From M55B165 sp964423265 (GTDB lineage Bacteria; Actinomycetota; Humimicrobiia; Humimicrobiales; Humimicrobiaceae): a stretch of DNA of 64,000 bases. The stretch spans positions 1-64,000 of the forward strand of contig CAYREF010000002.1 in NCBI GenBank assembly GCA_964423265.1, given 5' to 3'. Numbering within the stretch: position 1 is the stretch's first letter; every line of letters starts with the position of its first letter. Made by a program: the position numbers and the translations under genes. A model generated the notes under the pieces. That model was not told the origin of the DNA. It saw only the letters and a program-made list of their open reading frames with translations, and searched no databases. Below are positions 42,877 to 51,911 of this stretch, one piece after another.

Positions 42877-43693
42877 TTATCACTTCCTTTGTCAAATTTT
42901 TATATGCAATTGCCCCTTTACAATTTTTATCATAAAGCATTATGGGTTTTCCATAACTGGGGGCTTCACTTAATCTAACATTCCTGGGGATTATTGTATT
43001 GTAGACTTTTTCTGAAAAATAATTTCTAACTTCTTCTATTACTTCATCAGATAACCTAATTCTTGAGTCATACATAGTCATAATCGCACCAGCAATTTTA
43101 AGGTCTTCGTTTAAATTTTCCTTTACTAAATTTATTGTATTTATAAGTTGGCCTAAACCTTCTAATGCATAGTACTCACATTGTATAGGTATTATTACTT
43201 CTTTGGCTGCAGCAAGGGCATTAATTGTTAGCAACCCTAACGCAGGAGGGCAGTCTATTATTATAAACTGATAATCATTCTCTATTTTTTTTATTGCTTC
43301 CTTCAGCCTATATTCCCTTTTCATGCTTGAAACCATTTCTACTTCAGCTCCAGCTAATTCTATTGAAGAAGGAAGCAGTCTTAAGTTTTTAAATTCTGTA
43401 TCAACAATTGCTTTGCCTATTTCTTCCTGTTTTAGTATAACATCATAGGTTGAGTTGTTGATATCTTTACTGTCTATACCTACCCCGCTTGTTGAATTAC
43501 TTTGTGGGTCCAAATCTACCAGAAGTGTTTTAAAACCTTCTAAGCCCAGATATGCTGCAAGGTTTACAGCAGTGGTGCTTTTTCCCACTCCCCCTTTTTG
43601 ATTTGCAATAGCAATTACCCTCGGTTCCCCTTTTTTTGGCACAGGTTTTTGATTGAGGTCATCACTTTTAAAAACTTTTCTTAAAAAACCCAT
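42851..43693 (-). CDS. parA: ParA/Soj family ATPase
   Basis: 280 residues; cytosolic ATPase that with ParB moves the origin and influences DnaA. Walker A variant KGGVGKSTTAVNL, switch FIIIDCPPALG and LVDLDPQSNSTSGVG are conserved. About 25 residues precede the usual start. It follows rsmG after 12 bases. Confidence 0.97.
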   Translation of the reverse strand: MGFLRKVFKSDDLNQKPVPKKGEPRVIAIANQKGGVGKSTTAVNLAAYLGLEGFKTLLVDLDPQSNSTSGVGIDSKDINNSTYDVILKQEEIGKAIVDTEFKNLRLLPSSIELAGAEVEMVSSMKREYRLKEAIKKIENDYQFIIIDCPPALGLLTINALAAAKEVIIPIQCEYYALEGLGQLINTINLVKENLNEDLKIAGAIMTMYDSRIRLSDEVIEEVRNYFSEKVYNTIIPRNVRLSEAPSYGKPIMLYDKNCKGAIAYKNLTKEVINDGQKRLG

Positions 43694-43705
43694 TTACACA
43701 ATTAC

Positions 43706-44449
43706 CTATTTATATAAATCATCTTTTTTAATCCTAGAGAAGTTCCGGGGAAATTTATCTGGGGTATTTTTTACTTTATCTATTTCCAAAAGAACCCTAA
43801 CCTCATTTAGGCAAGGAACCTTTACTTCTAAAATATCTCCTGTTTTCCCTCCCAATATGCTTATTTCCTCATTATACTTTTTTATTTCATCAAAAACTTT
43901 TTTGCTTTTATAAAATATAATTTTACCACTTATTTTACAAAATGGAATTGCTAATTCTATTAAAATCAGGAATTTGGTTACAGCCCTTGCTATTACCAAG
44001 TCAAATTGCTCCCTTTTTTTTATTTCTCTGCTTGCGTTCTCAGCCCTTTTCCTTACAACAATAATATTCTCTAGGCTAAGTTTACTAATAGAATCATTTA
44101 GAAATTTTACTTTTTTTAAAGATTTTTCCAGTAGGTAAAATTTTTTACCGGGAAAAAATATAGCCAGGACCAACCCCGGTAATCCTGCACCTGTTCCAAT
44201 ATCTATAATCCTCTCAGAAGGGTAAATTAATCTGTCGGCATGCTTTAACAAAGATAATGAATCTAATATATGCCTTATAAATATTTGGTCCTTCTCTTTT
44301 GTCCCTACAAGATTTATGCTTTTATTGTAAGAATACAAGAAGTCTAGGTATAGTAATATTTTTTCTATATATTCTTTTTTATAGGATACATTATTTTCTT
44401 TAATAAACTCTATTAGTTGATCTCTCAAGCTTGAAGTAGTTTTACTCAT
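43706..44449 (-). CDS. rsmG: 16S rRNA (guanine-527-N7) methyltransferase RsmG
   Basis: 247 residues. SAM-binding DIGTGAGLPGLVLAI, KFYLLEKSLKKVKFL, VVRKRAEN and VIARAVTKF are family hallmarks. N7-methylates G527 of 16S rRNA. It overlaps mnmG by 4 bases; gene order mnmE-mnmG-rsmG-parA-parB matches the usual Gram-positive arrangement. Confidence 0.96.
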   Translation of the reverse strand: MSKTTSSLRDQLIEFIKENNVSYKKEYIEKILLYLDFLYSYNKSINLVGTKEKDQIFIRHILDSLSLLKHADRLIYPSERIIDIGTGAGLPGLVLAIFFPGKKFYLLEKSLKKVKFLNDSISKLSLENIIVVRKRAENASREIKKREQFDLVIARAVTKFLILIELAIPFCKISGKIIFYKSKKVFDEIKKYNEEISILGGKTGDILEVKVPCLNEVRVLLEIDKVKNTPDKFPRNFSRIKKDDLYK

Positions 44450-46281
44450 TTTCTTAAATTTAACATCAATATTGAAATATCAACTGGCGAGATGCCAGCA
44501 ATTCTTGAAGCTTGTCCCAGGGTGTTAGGCTTCTTTGAAGTGAGCTTTTCCTGTGCTTCATAAGTTAAGCCCTTTATATCAAAATAGTTAATGTCATTAG
44601 GTAATTTATAATTTTCTATACCCTTCAGCTTTTTAATTTCAGACAACTGCCTATTTATATAACCTTCGTACTTAATCATTATTTCCACTTGCCTTAATAT
44701 ATCCCTATCAAAACCATTATTCAATAAATCAATAAATTCCTTTAAGCTGTGTATGCTAACCTCTGGCCTTTTTAGAAGCTTATAAGCGCTAACCGTTCTT
44801 CTAAGATCTGTTTCTAAAAGCGAATCTTTTTCAGGCTTAACCATTTCTTTTTTTAATTTATTTAGTAGAAAATCAATTTTTTCATTCTTCCTAATTATAG
44901 ATTGATACTGGCTCTGGTTTAGTAGGCCAATCCTCTTACTGTATGCTGCCAATCTAAGATCCGCATTATCCGGCCTGAGGATTAACCTGTATTCTGCCCT
45001 CGAAGTATACATCCGGTAAGGCTCCATCAGGTCTTTTGTTACTAGATCATCTATTAAAACTCCTATATAGCTTGTATCCCTGGTAAAAATCAGGGGCTCC
45101 TTTTTTAAAATTTTTAAAGCAGCATTAACTCCTGCTAAAAACCCCTGTGCAGCAGCTTCCTCATAACCTGATGTGCCATTTATCTGTCCTGCAAAATAAA
45201 GATTTTCAATTAATTTAGATTCGAGGGTATAATTGAGCTGGCTTGGTATTATATAATCATATTCTACAGCATATCCAGGCCTTATAATCTTGGCTCCTTC
45301 TAACCCTTCTACGGAATTTACGATTTTCTGCTGTATATCGAAAGGCATACTGGTAGTAAGCCCCTGCAAATACATTTCGTTTGTAAATTTTCCTTCAGGC
45401 TCTATAAAAATAGGGTGCTTCTTTTTATTTGGAAAGTTTATTACCTTCCTGTCAATTGAAGGGCAATGCCTGGGTCCATGCGTGTCAACCATTCCTGACC
45501 TGATAGGGGAATATTTTATATTTTTTGCAATAATATCATGAGTTTTACTATTGGTATAAGTTAAATAACTGGGAATACTGTCATTAGAGATATCTGCCCC
45601 TTTTGACCAAAAAGAAAAATGCCTACCGTTACATTCTGCCTCATTTATTGAATTTTTTGTAAAATTAACGGTCCTTCTGTCTATCCGGGGTGGCGTAGCA
45701 GTTTGGAATCTATCCACCTCAAACCCTAAATCATTTAAACTTTTAGTTAATTGCATAGCAGGATACTCGCCCATTCTTCCTGCTGGATAGTCTTTTTCTC
45801 CTATTATTATTCGTCCCCTCAGGAAGGTTCCTGATGTTACAATCACAACCCTACTTCTAAAAACAAGGCCACTTTCAGTTTGCACCCCTGAAGCTTTATT
45901 ACCTTTCACCAGCAATTTTGAAACAGTTCCTTCTTTGAGAGTTAAAAACCTGGTGTTTTCTAAAACTTTTTTCATTTCTATTTCATATTCTTTCTTATCT
46001 ATTTGAGCTCTCAATGCTTGTACTGCTGGTCCTTTTTTCTTATTTAATATTTTAAACTGAATTGATGTTTTATCTGCAGATTTAGCAATTTGTCCGCCCA
46101 TAGCATCAACTTCCCTTACCAATTGAGTTTTCCCCACCCCGCCAATTGCAGGATTACAGGGCATTAGTGCTATCTTGTCCATGTTTATGGTCAAAGCTAA
46201 TGTTTTTAATTTTAACCTTGCACAGGCCAGTGCAGCTTCACAACCTGCATGGCCAGCCCCTATTACTATTACATCATACAT
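44446..46281 (-). CDS. mnmG: tRNA-modification enzyme MnmG (GidA), copy 1
   Basis: 611-residue FAD-dependent partner of MnmE that installs carboxymethylaminomethyl on U34 of tRNAs. VIVIGAGHAGCEAAL binds FAD, PCNPAIGG and RHCPSIDRK carry catalytic cysteines (Cys47 and Cys277 equivalents), GYEEAAAQGFLAGVNA and IDDLVTKDLMEPYRMYTSRAEYRL are conserved. It is the more canonical of two tandem copies, and ends with GISPVDISILML. A parS lies 16 bases upstream of its ATG. Confidence 0.95.
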   Translation of the reverse strand: MYDVIVIGAGHAGCEAALACARLKLKTLALTINMDKIALMPCNPAIGGVGKTQLVREVDAMGGQIAKSADKTSIQFKILNKKKGPAVQALRAQIDKKEYEIEMKKVLENTRFLTLKEGTVSKLLVKGNKASGVQTESGLVFRSRVVIVTSGTFLRGRIIIGEKDYPAGRMGEYPAMQLTKSLNDLGFEVDRFQTATPPRIDRRTVNFTKNSINEAECNGRHFSFWSKGADISNDSIPSYLTYTNSKTHDIIAKNIKYSPIRSGMVDTHGPRHCPSIDRKVINFPNKKKHPIFIEPEGKFTNEMYLQGLTTSMPFDIQQKIVNSVEGLEGAKIIRPGYAVEYDYIIPSQLNYTLESKLIENLYFAGQINGTSGYEEAAAQGFLAGVNAALKILKKEPLIFTRDTSYIGVLIDDLVTKDLMEPYRMYTSRAEYRLILRPDNADLRLAAYSKRIGLLNQSQYQSIIRKNEKIDFLLNKLKKEMVKPEKDSLLETDLRRTVSAYKLLKRPEVSIHSLKEFIDLLNNGFDRDILRQVEIMIKYEGYINRQLSEIKKLKGIENYKLPNDINYFDIKGLTYEAQEKLTSKKPNTLGQASRIAGISPVDISILMLNLRK

Positions 46282-46287
46282 ATTTTT

Positions 46288-48069
46288 TTACTCCATTGTT
46301 TCACGTGAAACATTTTTAATATAACACAATAGGGAAAAAATATCCGCTAAGCTTACCCCTTCTATTCTTTTAGCTTGCTCTAGCGTTTGTGGCTTCTTAT
46401 TATTTAAGCTTTTAGTAGCTTCATTTGACAAATTATGTATATCTGAGTAACAAATGTCATCAGGGATTTTTACATCCATATTTTTTGTTATAGTTCTTAT
46501 TTTTTTTTCTTCTCTCTTTATGTAATCTTCATATTTTAATTTAATAACTACACTCTCCGCTTCTTCTTCGGACAAATTATATTTTGATGAAATATAGTTC
46601 AAATCATTATCGCTCAACATATTCTTTTTAATCTTATTATAAAAAGGGGTAAATTTTAGCTTACCTTTTACTATTTCTATATTTTTATATTTTTTTAATA
46701 TCTTTTCCTGCTTCTGGCTAAGGCCCATAGCAGGCAAAAATTTAGCCATCCTGTAATCAACATTATCATGCCTATGATGAAGCCTAAACTCATTTCTGGA
46801 TGTTAACATCCTATATGGTTCTGTAATTCCTTTTACAACCAAGTCATCTATCAACACCCCTATATAACCATCTTCCCTTTTTATAACAATTCCCTCTTCT
46901 CCCTGGGATCTCCTTGCTGCATTTATACCTCCTACTATTCCTTGGGCAGCTGCTTCATCATAACCAGTAGTTCCGTTAATCTGCCCAGCAAAGAACAACC
47001 CGCTGTGGCTTTTGCTCTCTAATGTATTATTTATCTGAAAAGATTTCAAATAATCATACTCAACTCCATATCCATGCCTAGTAATTATTGCATCTTTTGT
47101 ACCTTTTATCCGCTTTAATATTCCGTATTGTATATCTTCTGGAAGAGTGGTCATCAGGCCATGTAAATACATTTCATTGGTTTCCAGTCCTTCTGGCTGT
47201 ATAAATATGAGGTGTCTCGCCCTTTCCGGAAATCTCATAACTTTCTCTTCTATTGAAGGGCAATATTTAGGACCTTCCTTTTTTTCTTTTTTCCCGTAAA
47301 ATGCTGACTTTCTAATATTCTTTTTTATATAGTTTATACATTTTTTTTCCGCATAGGTTATATAATTTTCTACTTGTTTTCTTTTACCTCTTTTGCTCTC
47401 ATAGGAAAATAACTTAGGTTTTTTGTCATATTCTTGAACCTTTAACTCTTTTAAATTGAGGGTTTTTTTATCAACTCGGGGCGGTGTATCTGTTTTCAAC
47501 TTGCTAAATCTATAGCCAGCCTCCTCAAGGCTTTCTACTAAGCTTATAGAGCTTATTTCTCCTTTTCGACCTGCCTCCAGCCTATTTTTCCCCCAAAAAA
47601 TCTCTCCCCGGAGGAATGTACCAGTGCATATAACCAGACATTTTGCCTTATACCTAAATTTATCACTAGTTTGAATAGTAAATCTATTTTTACCTATTAT
47701 TATTTTTTTAGCCAAACCTTGCTTTAAATCAAGGTTATTTTCATTTTCTAAGACATATTTCATGTTTAGAAAATACCTTTTCTTGTCTACGATTGCCCTT
47801 AGTGTTTGGACAGCAGGTCCTTTTGAAACATTTAACATCCTCATATGTATGTAGTTTCTATCGGTGTTTTTAGATATTTCTCCTCCCAATACGTCAATTT
47901 CCCTTATAAGCTGCCCCCTACCAGGTCCTCCTATAGCACTATTACAAGGCATGCTGGCTACACTATCCATATTTATTGTTATTATTAGTGTCTTTACTCC
48001 TTGTCTTGCAGCTGCTAAGCCTGCTTCACAGCCTGCATGGCCAGCTCCTATTACTATTACATCATACAT
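46288..48069 (-). CDS. MnmG (GidA) homologue, copy 2
   Basis: 593 residues and directly upstream of copy 1 (stop 46288, start of next 46281). FAD motif VIVIGAGHAGCEAGL, PCNSAIGG, KYCPSIEEK, GYDEAAAQGIVGGINA and IDDLVVKGITEPYRML are kept, so both catalytic cysteines remain. The middle and C-terminal thirds have diverged strongly and are very rich in Lys (for example KELKVQEYDKK). The 3' end is read through a parS: the last codons, NVSRETME, are encoded by the palindrome. Both copies may form a hetero-dimer, or copy 2 may act on a different tRNA or cofactor. Confidence 0.88.
   Translation of the reverse strand: MYDVIVIGAGHAGCEAGLAAARQGVKTLIITINMDSVASMPCNSAIGGPGRGQLIREIDVLGGEISKNTDRNYIHMRMLNVSKGPAVQTLRAIVDKKRYFLNMKYVLENENNLDLKQGLAKKIIIGKNRFTIQTSDKFRYKAKCLVICTGTFLRGEIFWGKNRLEAGRKGEISSISLVESLEEAGYRFSKLKTDTPPRVDKKTLNLKELKVQEYDKKPKLFSYESKRGKRKQVENYITYAEKKCINYIKKNIRKSAFYGKKEKKEGPKYCPSIEEKVMRFPERARHLIFIQPEGLETNEMYLHGLMTTLPEDIQYGILKRIKGTKDAIITRHGYGVEYDYLKSFQINNTLESKSHSGLFFAGQINGTTGYDEAAAQGIVGGINAARRSQGEEGIVIKREDGYIGVLIDDLVVKGITEPYRMLTSRNEFRLHHRHDNVDYRMAKFLPAMGLSQKQEKILKKYKNIEIVKGKLKFTPFYNKIKKNMLSDNDLNYISSKYNLSEEEAESVVIKLKYEDYIKREEKKIRTITKNMDVKIPDDICYSDIHNLSNEATKSLNNKKPQTLEQAKRIEGVSLADIFSLLCYIKNVSRETME
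46297..46312. promoter_or_regulatory. parS site 1
   Basis: TGTTTCACGTGAAACA, a perfect 16-bp match to the ParB-binding consensus. It lies inside the last codons of mnmG copy 2 and 16 bases upstream of the mnmG copy 1 start. Confidence 0.96.
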
Positions 48070-48085
48070 AATTTAAACCTCAATG

Positions 48086-48101
48086 TTTCACGTGAAACAT
48101 T
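48086..48101. promoter_or_regulatory. parS site 2
   Basis: TGTTTCACGTGAAACA, identical to the first, in the gap between mnmG copy 2 (start 48069) and mnmE (stop 48136), 17 bases upstream of the copy 2 ATG. Spacing to the start mirrors parS site 1. Confidence 0.96.
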
Positions 48102-48135
48102 TCGCCAAATTTTCTAATAATATTATTTTTTGTCA

Positions 48136-49524
48136 TTATTTGCCTATGCAAAACTTACTGAAAATCTGGTCTAACATGTCTTCCCTTGCAGTATCTCCGG
48201 TAATTTCGCCTAATAAATTTTTAGCAATTTTTAAGTCTGCTGAAGGGAATTCTTCCGACATCTTATCCTCCATTGCTAATTTAGCCTTATTAAGCAACTC
48301 TTCTGCATCCTTTAATAATTTTTTATGTCTATTGTTTATAATTATCTTTTCCTCTATATTTAACTCTTCTCCATCTAATACTATTTCTTTAATTCTGTTC
48401 TCCATTTTTTCTATTCCAATCCTTTTAGTTGCTGATATTTTTATTACTTTATTTTCACCTAAATATTTTTTTATCTCCCCTTCGTCTAACCTTGCTTTCA
48501 AGTCTACTTTATTGATTGCAATTATTGATTTTTTTCCCTTAATTTTTTGAATTATTTCCTTATCTATGTCTTCTAGCCTTTTGCTAATGTCCATTACACA
48601 TATTACAAGCTCTGCTTCATCTATATGCGTGAGGCTTCTTTCAACCCCTATCTTTTCAATTTTATTCTTAGTCTTCCTAATCCCGGCAGTATCAATTAAT
48701 ATAAGGGGGATTCCCTTTACATATAGTATTTCTTCAACCGCGTCCCTCGTGGTTCCTGGAATAGGAGTTACTATTGCTTTTTCCTTTCTTGAAAGCAAAT
48801 TTAGTAAACTTGACTTTCCGACATTTGGCTTCCCAATAATTGCAACTTTTACTCCGTTTTTTACTATTTCCCCTTTTCCCTCATCTTCAATTAATCTAGA
48901 CATTTCCCACCTTATATCTTGGACATCTTCGGTCAATTTATCATATGGGGTAAGCTCTAAATCTTCTTCTATAAAATCAACTGAGGCTTCTAGCTGAATA
49001 AGCACATCTGTGATTTTTGAAGCTATTTTTTTTATTTTCCTCTTCACATCTCCTTTTACGTTTTTTGCTGCTATTTTTAAACTTTCTTCTGTTTTTGACC
49101 TGATTATGTCAATTACAGCTTCCGCTTGTGATAAATCTATTCGTCCATTTAAAAATGCCCTTTTGGTAAACTCCCCAGGCTCTGCTATTCTTGCTCCATT
49201 TTCTATACATAGTTGAAGTATTTTAGATGTAGGTATAATTCCCCCATGGGAATTGATCTCAACTATGTCTTCTCTAGTATAGGAGTTTGGCTCTTTCATA
49301 TATGATACTATTACTTCATCTATTGCATTTCCTTTGTTATCTGTTATATATCCGTAAGTCATTGAAAATGTTTTTAACCACCCTATTTTCCGGTTATTTT
49401 TACTCTTAAATATCTTATCCACAATTGCTGCAGCTTTACTACCGCTTAGCTTTACTATACCGATAGCCGCCTCACCAGGCCTTGTGCCTATTGCCACTAT
49501 TGTATCTTTATTTATGTTTAGCAT
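48136..49524 (-). CDS. mnmE: tRNA-modification GTPase MnmE (TrmE)
   Basis: 462 residues. N-terminal folate-binding domain (DTIVAIGTRPGEAAIGIVKLSG), central helical domain holding a G domain (AIIGKPNVGKSSLLNLL, IPGTTRDAVEE, DTAGIRKTK, INKVDL), and C-terminal FCIGK catalytic Cys. With MnmG it modifies tRNA U34. I chose the ATG at 49524 (MLNINKDTIVAIG), as it gives the standard length; a GTG at 49560 would add 12 residues. It is a separate transcript from jag, with an AT-rich promoter region upstream. Confidence 0.95.
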   Translation of the reverse strand: MLNINKDTIVAIGTRPGEAAIGIVKLSGSKAAAIVDKIFKSKNNRKIGWLKTFSMTYGYITDNKGNAIDEVIVSYMKEPNSYTREDIVEINSHGGIIPTSKILQLCIENGARIAEPGEFTKRAFLNGRIDLSQAEAVIDIIRSKTEESLKIAAKNVKGDVKRKIKKIASKITDVLIQLEASVDFIEEDLELTPYDKLTEDVQDIRWEMSRLIEDEGKGEIVKNGVKVAIIGKPNVGKSSLLNLLSRKEKAIVTPIPGTTRDAVEEILYVKGIPLILIDTAGIRKTKNKIEKIGVERSLTHIDEAELVICVMDISKRLEDIDKEIIQKIKGKKSIIAINKVDLKARLDEGEIKKYLGENKVIKISATKRIGIEKMENRIKEIVLDGEELNIEEKIIINNRHKKLLKDAEELLNKAKLAMEDKMSEEFPSADLKIAKNLLGEITGDTAREDMLDQIFSKFCIGK

Positions 49525-49560
49525 TTTTATAGTAATTATTTTTTTTATATTTTTTGCCAC

Positions 49561-49904
49561 CTACTATAAGCTTTCAAAACCAAATTATAGTGTGACCTAA
49601 AGATAACAATAAGAATAAAGCTAATTAAAAAATGTTTCAAGATTAAGCATTTTTCTTTAACAAGCATATTATTATACCATAGTATTTATGCATATTATTA
49701 TTAGTATTGTCCCGGGGTTTACAGTTTCTAAATAACTTATTTCTATGATCTCAGGTACTCTTATTTTTTAGTGTTATGGAAGTGGTTTTAAAATATTCTA
49801 ATATCTTGCTTAATTTCTTTTTATAAAATTTTTTGATTTAATTTGTTAAGCGGTGAGGGGGTAATTATTTTTATAATTTACGGTTTTACCCTAAACGGTC
49901 CAAG
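49561..49904. other. Gap between mnmE and jag
   Basis: About 345 bases, AT-rich. It should hold the promoter of the mnmE-to-parB operon; no perfect -35/-10 pair was settled. Short reading frames seen on the plus strand look like chance. Confidence 0.4.
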
Positions 49905-49934
49905 AAAAAAAGGGCGCTACATAGCGCCCTTTTT
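49905..49934 (-). terminator. Intrinsic terminator of the rpmH-rnpA-yidD-yidC-jag operon
   Basis: GGGCGCTA (49912-49919), two-base loop and TAGCGCCC (49922-49929), flanked by A7 and T5, so it works in both directions; it is 20 bases after the jag stop on the minus strand. Confidence 0.92.
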
Positions 49935-49953
49935 ATCCCTATTTAGTATATGC

Positions 49954-50556
49954 TTAATTTTTTTCCTTAAATGGATAAATTACTATTCTCCGGTGTGGCT
50001 CTTTGTTTTTACTTTCTGTTTTTACATTCTTAAAGCTGGCTAAAGCCTTGTGTATTATTTTTCTTTCAAATGAGTCCATGGGCCTTAATTTTATTTTCTT
50101 TCCTTTTCTAATTGCTTTTTTTGCCATTTTTATAGCTGTTTTTTTAATCCGCTCTGCTTTCTTTTTCCTGTAATCTTTTATATCTAGCATAACATTTCTT
50201 TCCACCAATTTCTTTCTGGCAGCAATTTGGTTAACAATATACTCTAGGGCTTCTATATTTTTTCCATGTCTGCCTATTGCTATTGCCAAGTCATTCCCAT
50301 ATACTGAAACTTTTAAATTTTCCCTGTCAACCTTCACCCTTATGTCTTCTCCCAGGCAAATTACTTCTATTGCTTTTCTTACTAGTTTGACTATTTTTTC
50401 CAACCCTGTACAGTTTTGTTCCTTTTCTAAATCCTCTAATTTATTGTTCTCCATCAATTTGTCGTTTTCTTGCTCTTCTTTTAAAGACTCAACAAATGAA
50501 TCAATTGCCTCATTCATGCTGTTTTCACTTGCCATTTCTTCACACCTCTCAAGCAT
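49954..50556 (-). CDS. jag: RNA-binding protein Jag (KhpB)
   Basis: 200 residues. An acidic N-terminal part (about 1-50) is followed by a KH domain (VSVYGNDLAIAIGRHGKNIEALEYIVNQIA) and an R3H domain (LRPMDSFERKIIHKALASFKNVKTES, RRIVIYP). The small Jag-N domain is not evident. It binds RNA with KhpA and affects cell elongation in Firmicutes. It follows yidC by 3 bases. An alternative start at the ATG of 50535 is possible. Confidence 0.93.
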   Translation of the reverse strand: MLERCEEMASENSMNEAIDSFVESLKEEQENDKLMENNKLEDLEKEQNCTGLEKIVKLVRKAIEVICLGEDIRVKVDRENLKVSVYGNDLAIAIGRHGKNIEALEYIVNQIAARKKLVERNVMLDIKDYRKKKAERIKKTAIKMAKKAIRKGKKIKLRPMDSFERKIIHKALASFKNVKTESKNKEPHRRIVIYPFKEKN

Positions 50557-50559
50557 TAA

Positions 50560-51345
50560 TTATTTCTTTCTCCTTTTTTTTCTTTTCTTTCCTGATATTT
50601 TCTTTTTTTCTTCAAGAGAAAGTTCTTTTTCTTCTCCTTTTTCTTTTTCTTCTCCTTTTTCTTCTTTTTCTTCTCCTTTTTTTACTACTTTGTTTACTAT
50701 ATATTGCTGTCCCATAGTCCATACATTGGTTGTAACCCAGTATATTAATATTCCTGCTGGAAGCCTAAATGCTATAAAACCAAAAACTACCGGCATTATG
50801 TAAGTGATAATAGATTGTTTGGGATCTGTGGCAGTCATGCGGGTGCTTAAAAACATTGTTCCTACCATCAATATTACCAAAATGTAATAAGGATCGGGTT
50901 CATTTAAGTTTAACCATAAAAAATCATAGGCGGGATTTAGCTCCCCATTTATAACGAACTTGCCCAATACATCGGTAACTATATTGGAAGGATTTCTCAG
51001 TGCCTGGAATAAGGCAAAAAATACCGGCATCTGCAACAGTAGGGGAAGACACCCAGCCAAAGGATTGACATTATGCTTCTTGTAAAATTCCATTGTTTTT
51101 TCTTGTATTTTCTGCTTGTCATCCTTATGCTTCTTCTGAATTTCTTTTATTTTTGGCTGCAATTTTTGCATTTTTGCCATTGACCTAGTCTGGCTTATGG
51201 TTAGGGGGGTTAGTATTATCCTAACTATCAATGTGAGCAATATTATTACAAGACCATAGACTGATACCACATTATTGTATAAAAAAACTATTACATACTC
51301 TATTACATTTTGGATAGGCCTTAACAAATCAAATATAAACTCCAA
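50560..51345 (-). CDS. yidC: Membrane protein insertase YidC (short Gram-positive type)
   Basis: 261 residues with about five helices. The hydrophilic groove Arg (LIVRIILTPLT), LQPKIKEIQKKHKDDKQK cytosolic hairpin and NPLAGCLPLLLQMPVFFALFQAL are conserved. A C-terminal tail (from about 220) is made of E/K/G repeats (GEEKEEKGEEKEKGEEKE) then basic KKRKKRRKK, probably for ribosome binding. No lipobox N-terminus. It lies in the standard rnpA-yidD-yidC-jag order. Confidence 0.96.
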   Translation of the reverse strand: MEFIFDLLRPIQNVIEYVIVFLYNNVVSVYGLVIILLTLIVRIILTPLTISQTRSMAKMQKLQPKIKEIQKKHKDDKQKIQEKTMEFYKKHNVNPLAGCLPLLLQMPVFFALFQALRNPSNIVTDVLGKFVINGELNPAYDFLWLNLNEPDPYYILVILMVGTMFLSTRMTATDPKQSIITYIMPVVFGFIAFRLPAGILIYWVTTNVWTMGQQYIVNKVVKKGEEKEEKGEEKEKGEEKELSLEEKKKISGKKRKKRRKK

Positions 51346-51360
51346 TATCCTTTACCTCCT

Positions 51361-51570
51361 TCATTTTACTGGGTCGTAACCGCCTTTGTTAAAAGGATTA
51401 CATCTTAAAATTCTATATATTGCCTTAATACTACCTTTTAGTACACCATATTTATTTATTGCGTTCACTGCATATTCTGAACAAGTGGGCTGGAATCTAC
51501 AGCTTTTGGGTAGTATTGGCGATATAAACTTCTTGTATAATTTTATTACAAATGTAATTGCTTGTTTCAT
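51361..51570 (-). CDS. yidD: Membrane protein insertion factor YidD
   Basis: 69 residues, complete. LYKKFISPILPKSCRFQPTCSEYAVNAINKYG and GSIKAIYRILRCNPFNKGGYDPV match the haemolysin-like YidD family with three conserved Cys. Assists YidC. 14 bases after rnpA. Confidence 0.96.
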   Translation of the reverse strand: MKQAITFVIKLYKKFISPILPKSCRFQPTCSEYAVNAINKYGVLKGSIKAIYRILRCNPFNKGGYDPVK

Positions 51571-51584
51571 AGTTGTTATGGGGG

Positions 51585-51911
51585 TTAAGAGTGTAATAGG
51601 GATTGTTCTATTATTTTTTTTAATTCCCAGTATCCTGCATTCTTTATACTTTTCTTTGCCACTATCAATATATCCAATCCTTTAAGATAGCCAGTCAAAT
51701 TTCTAATAATTTCCCTTATAACTCTCTTAATTTTATTTCTCTTAACAGCTTTTCCAACACCCTTGGATACACTAATTGCATACCTTAAAACGTTTTTACC
51801 GTTTCTGGCCACATATATTTTTATGTACCTTCTGTTTATACATTTGCCTTGCTTGTAAACACGGTTAATATCTTTTCTCTTAGATAAAGTCTCCTGCTTT
51901 AAGCTGTTAAT
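51585..51911 (-). CDS. rnpA: Ribonuclease P protein component, apparent ATT start
   Basis: 108 residues, the protein part of RNase P, for tRNA 5' maturation. VSKGVGKAVKRNKIKRVIREIIRNL is the conserved RNR helix. From the stop in this frame near the end of rpmH, no ATG, GTG or TTG occurs before a GTG at 51812. That GTG would delete the whole first strand and the KRKDINRVYKQGK helix. ATT at 51911 gives I(M)NSLKQETLSKRKDINRVY, which aligns with B. subtilis MSHLKKRNRLKKNEDF. It overlaps the rpmH 3' end by 13 bases, with AGGAAG just upstream. Confidence 0.88.
   Translation of the reverse strand: MNSLKQETLSKRKDINRVYKQGKCINRRYIKIYVARNGKNVLRYAISVSKGVGKAVKRNKIKRVIREIIRNLTGYLKGLDILIVAKKSIKNAGYWELKKIIEQSLLHS

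Noticed and set aside
49843..50043. Plus-strand reading frame over the jag terminator
   Set aside because: It lies across the terminator and antisense to jag; amino acids look random.
50560..50690. GA/CT-rich repeat as a separate element
   Set aside because: It is the coding sequence for the charged C-terminal tail of YidC, low complexity but in frame.
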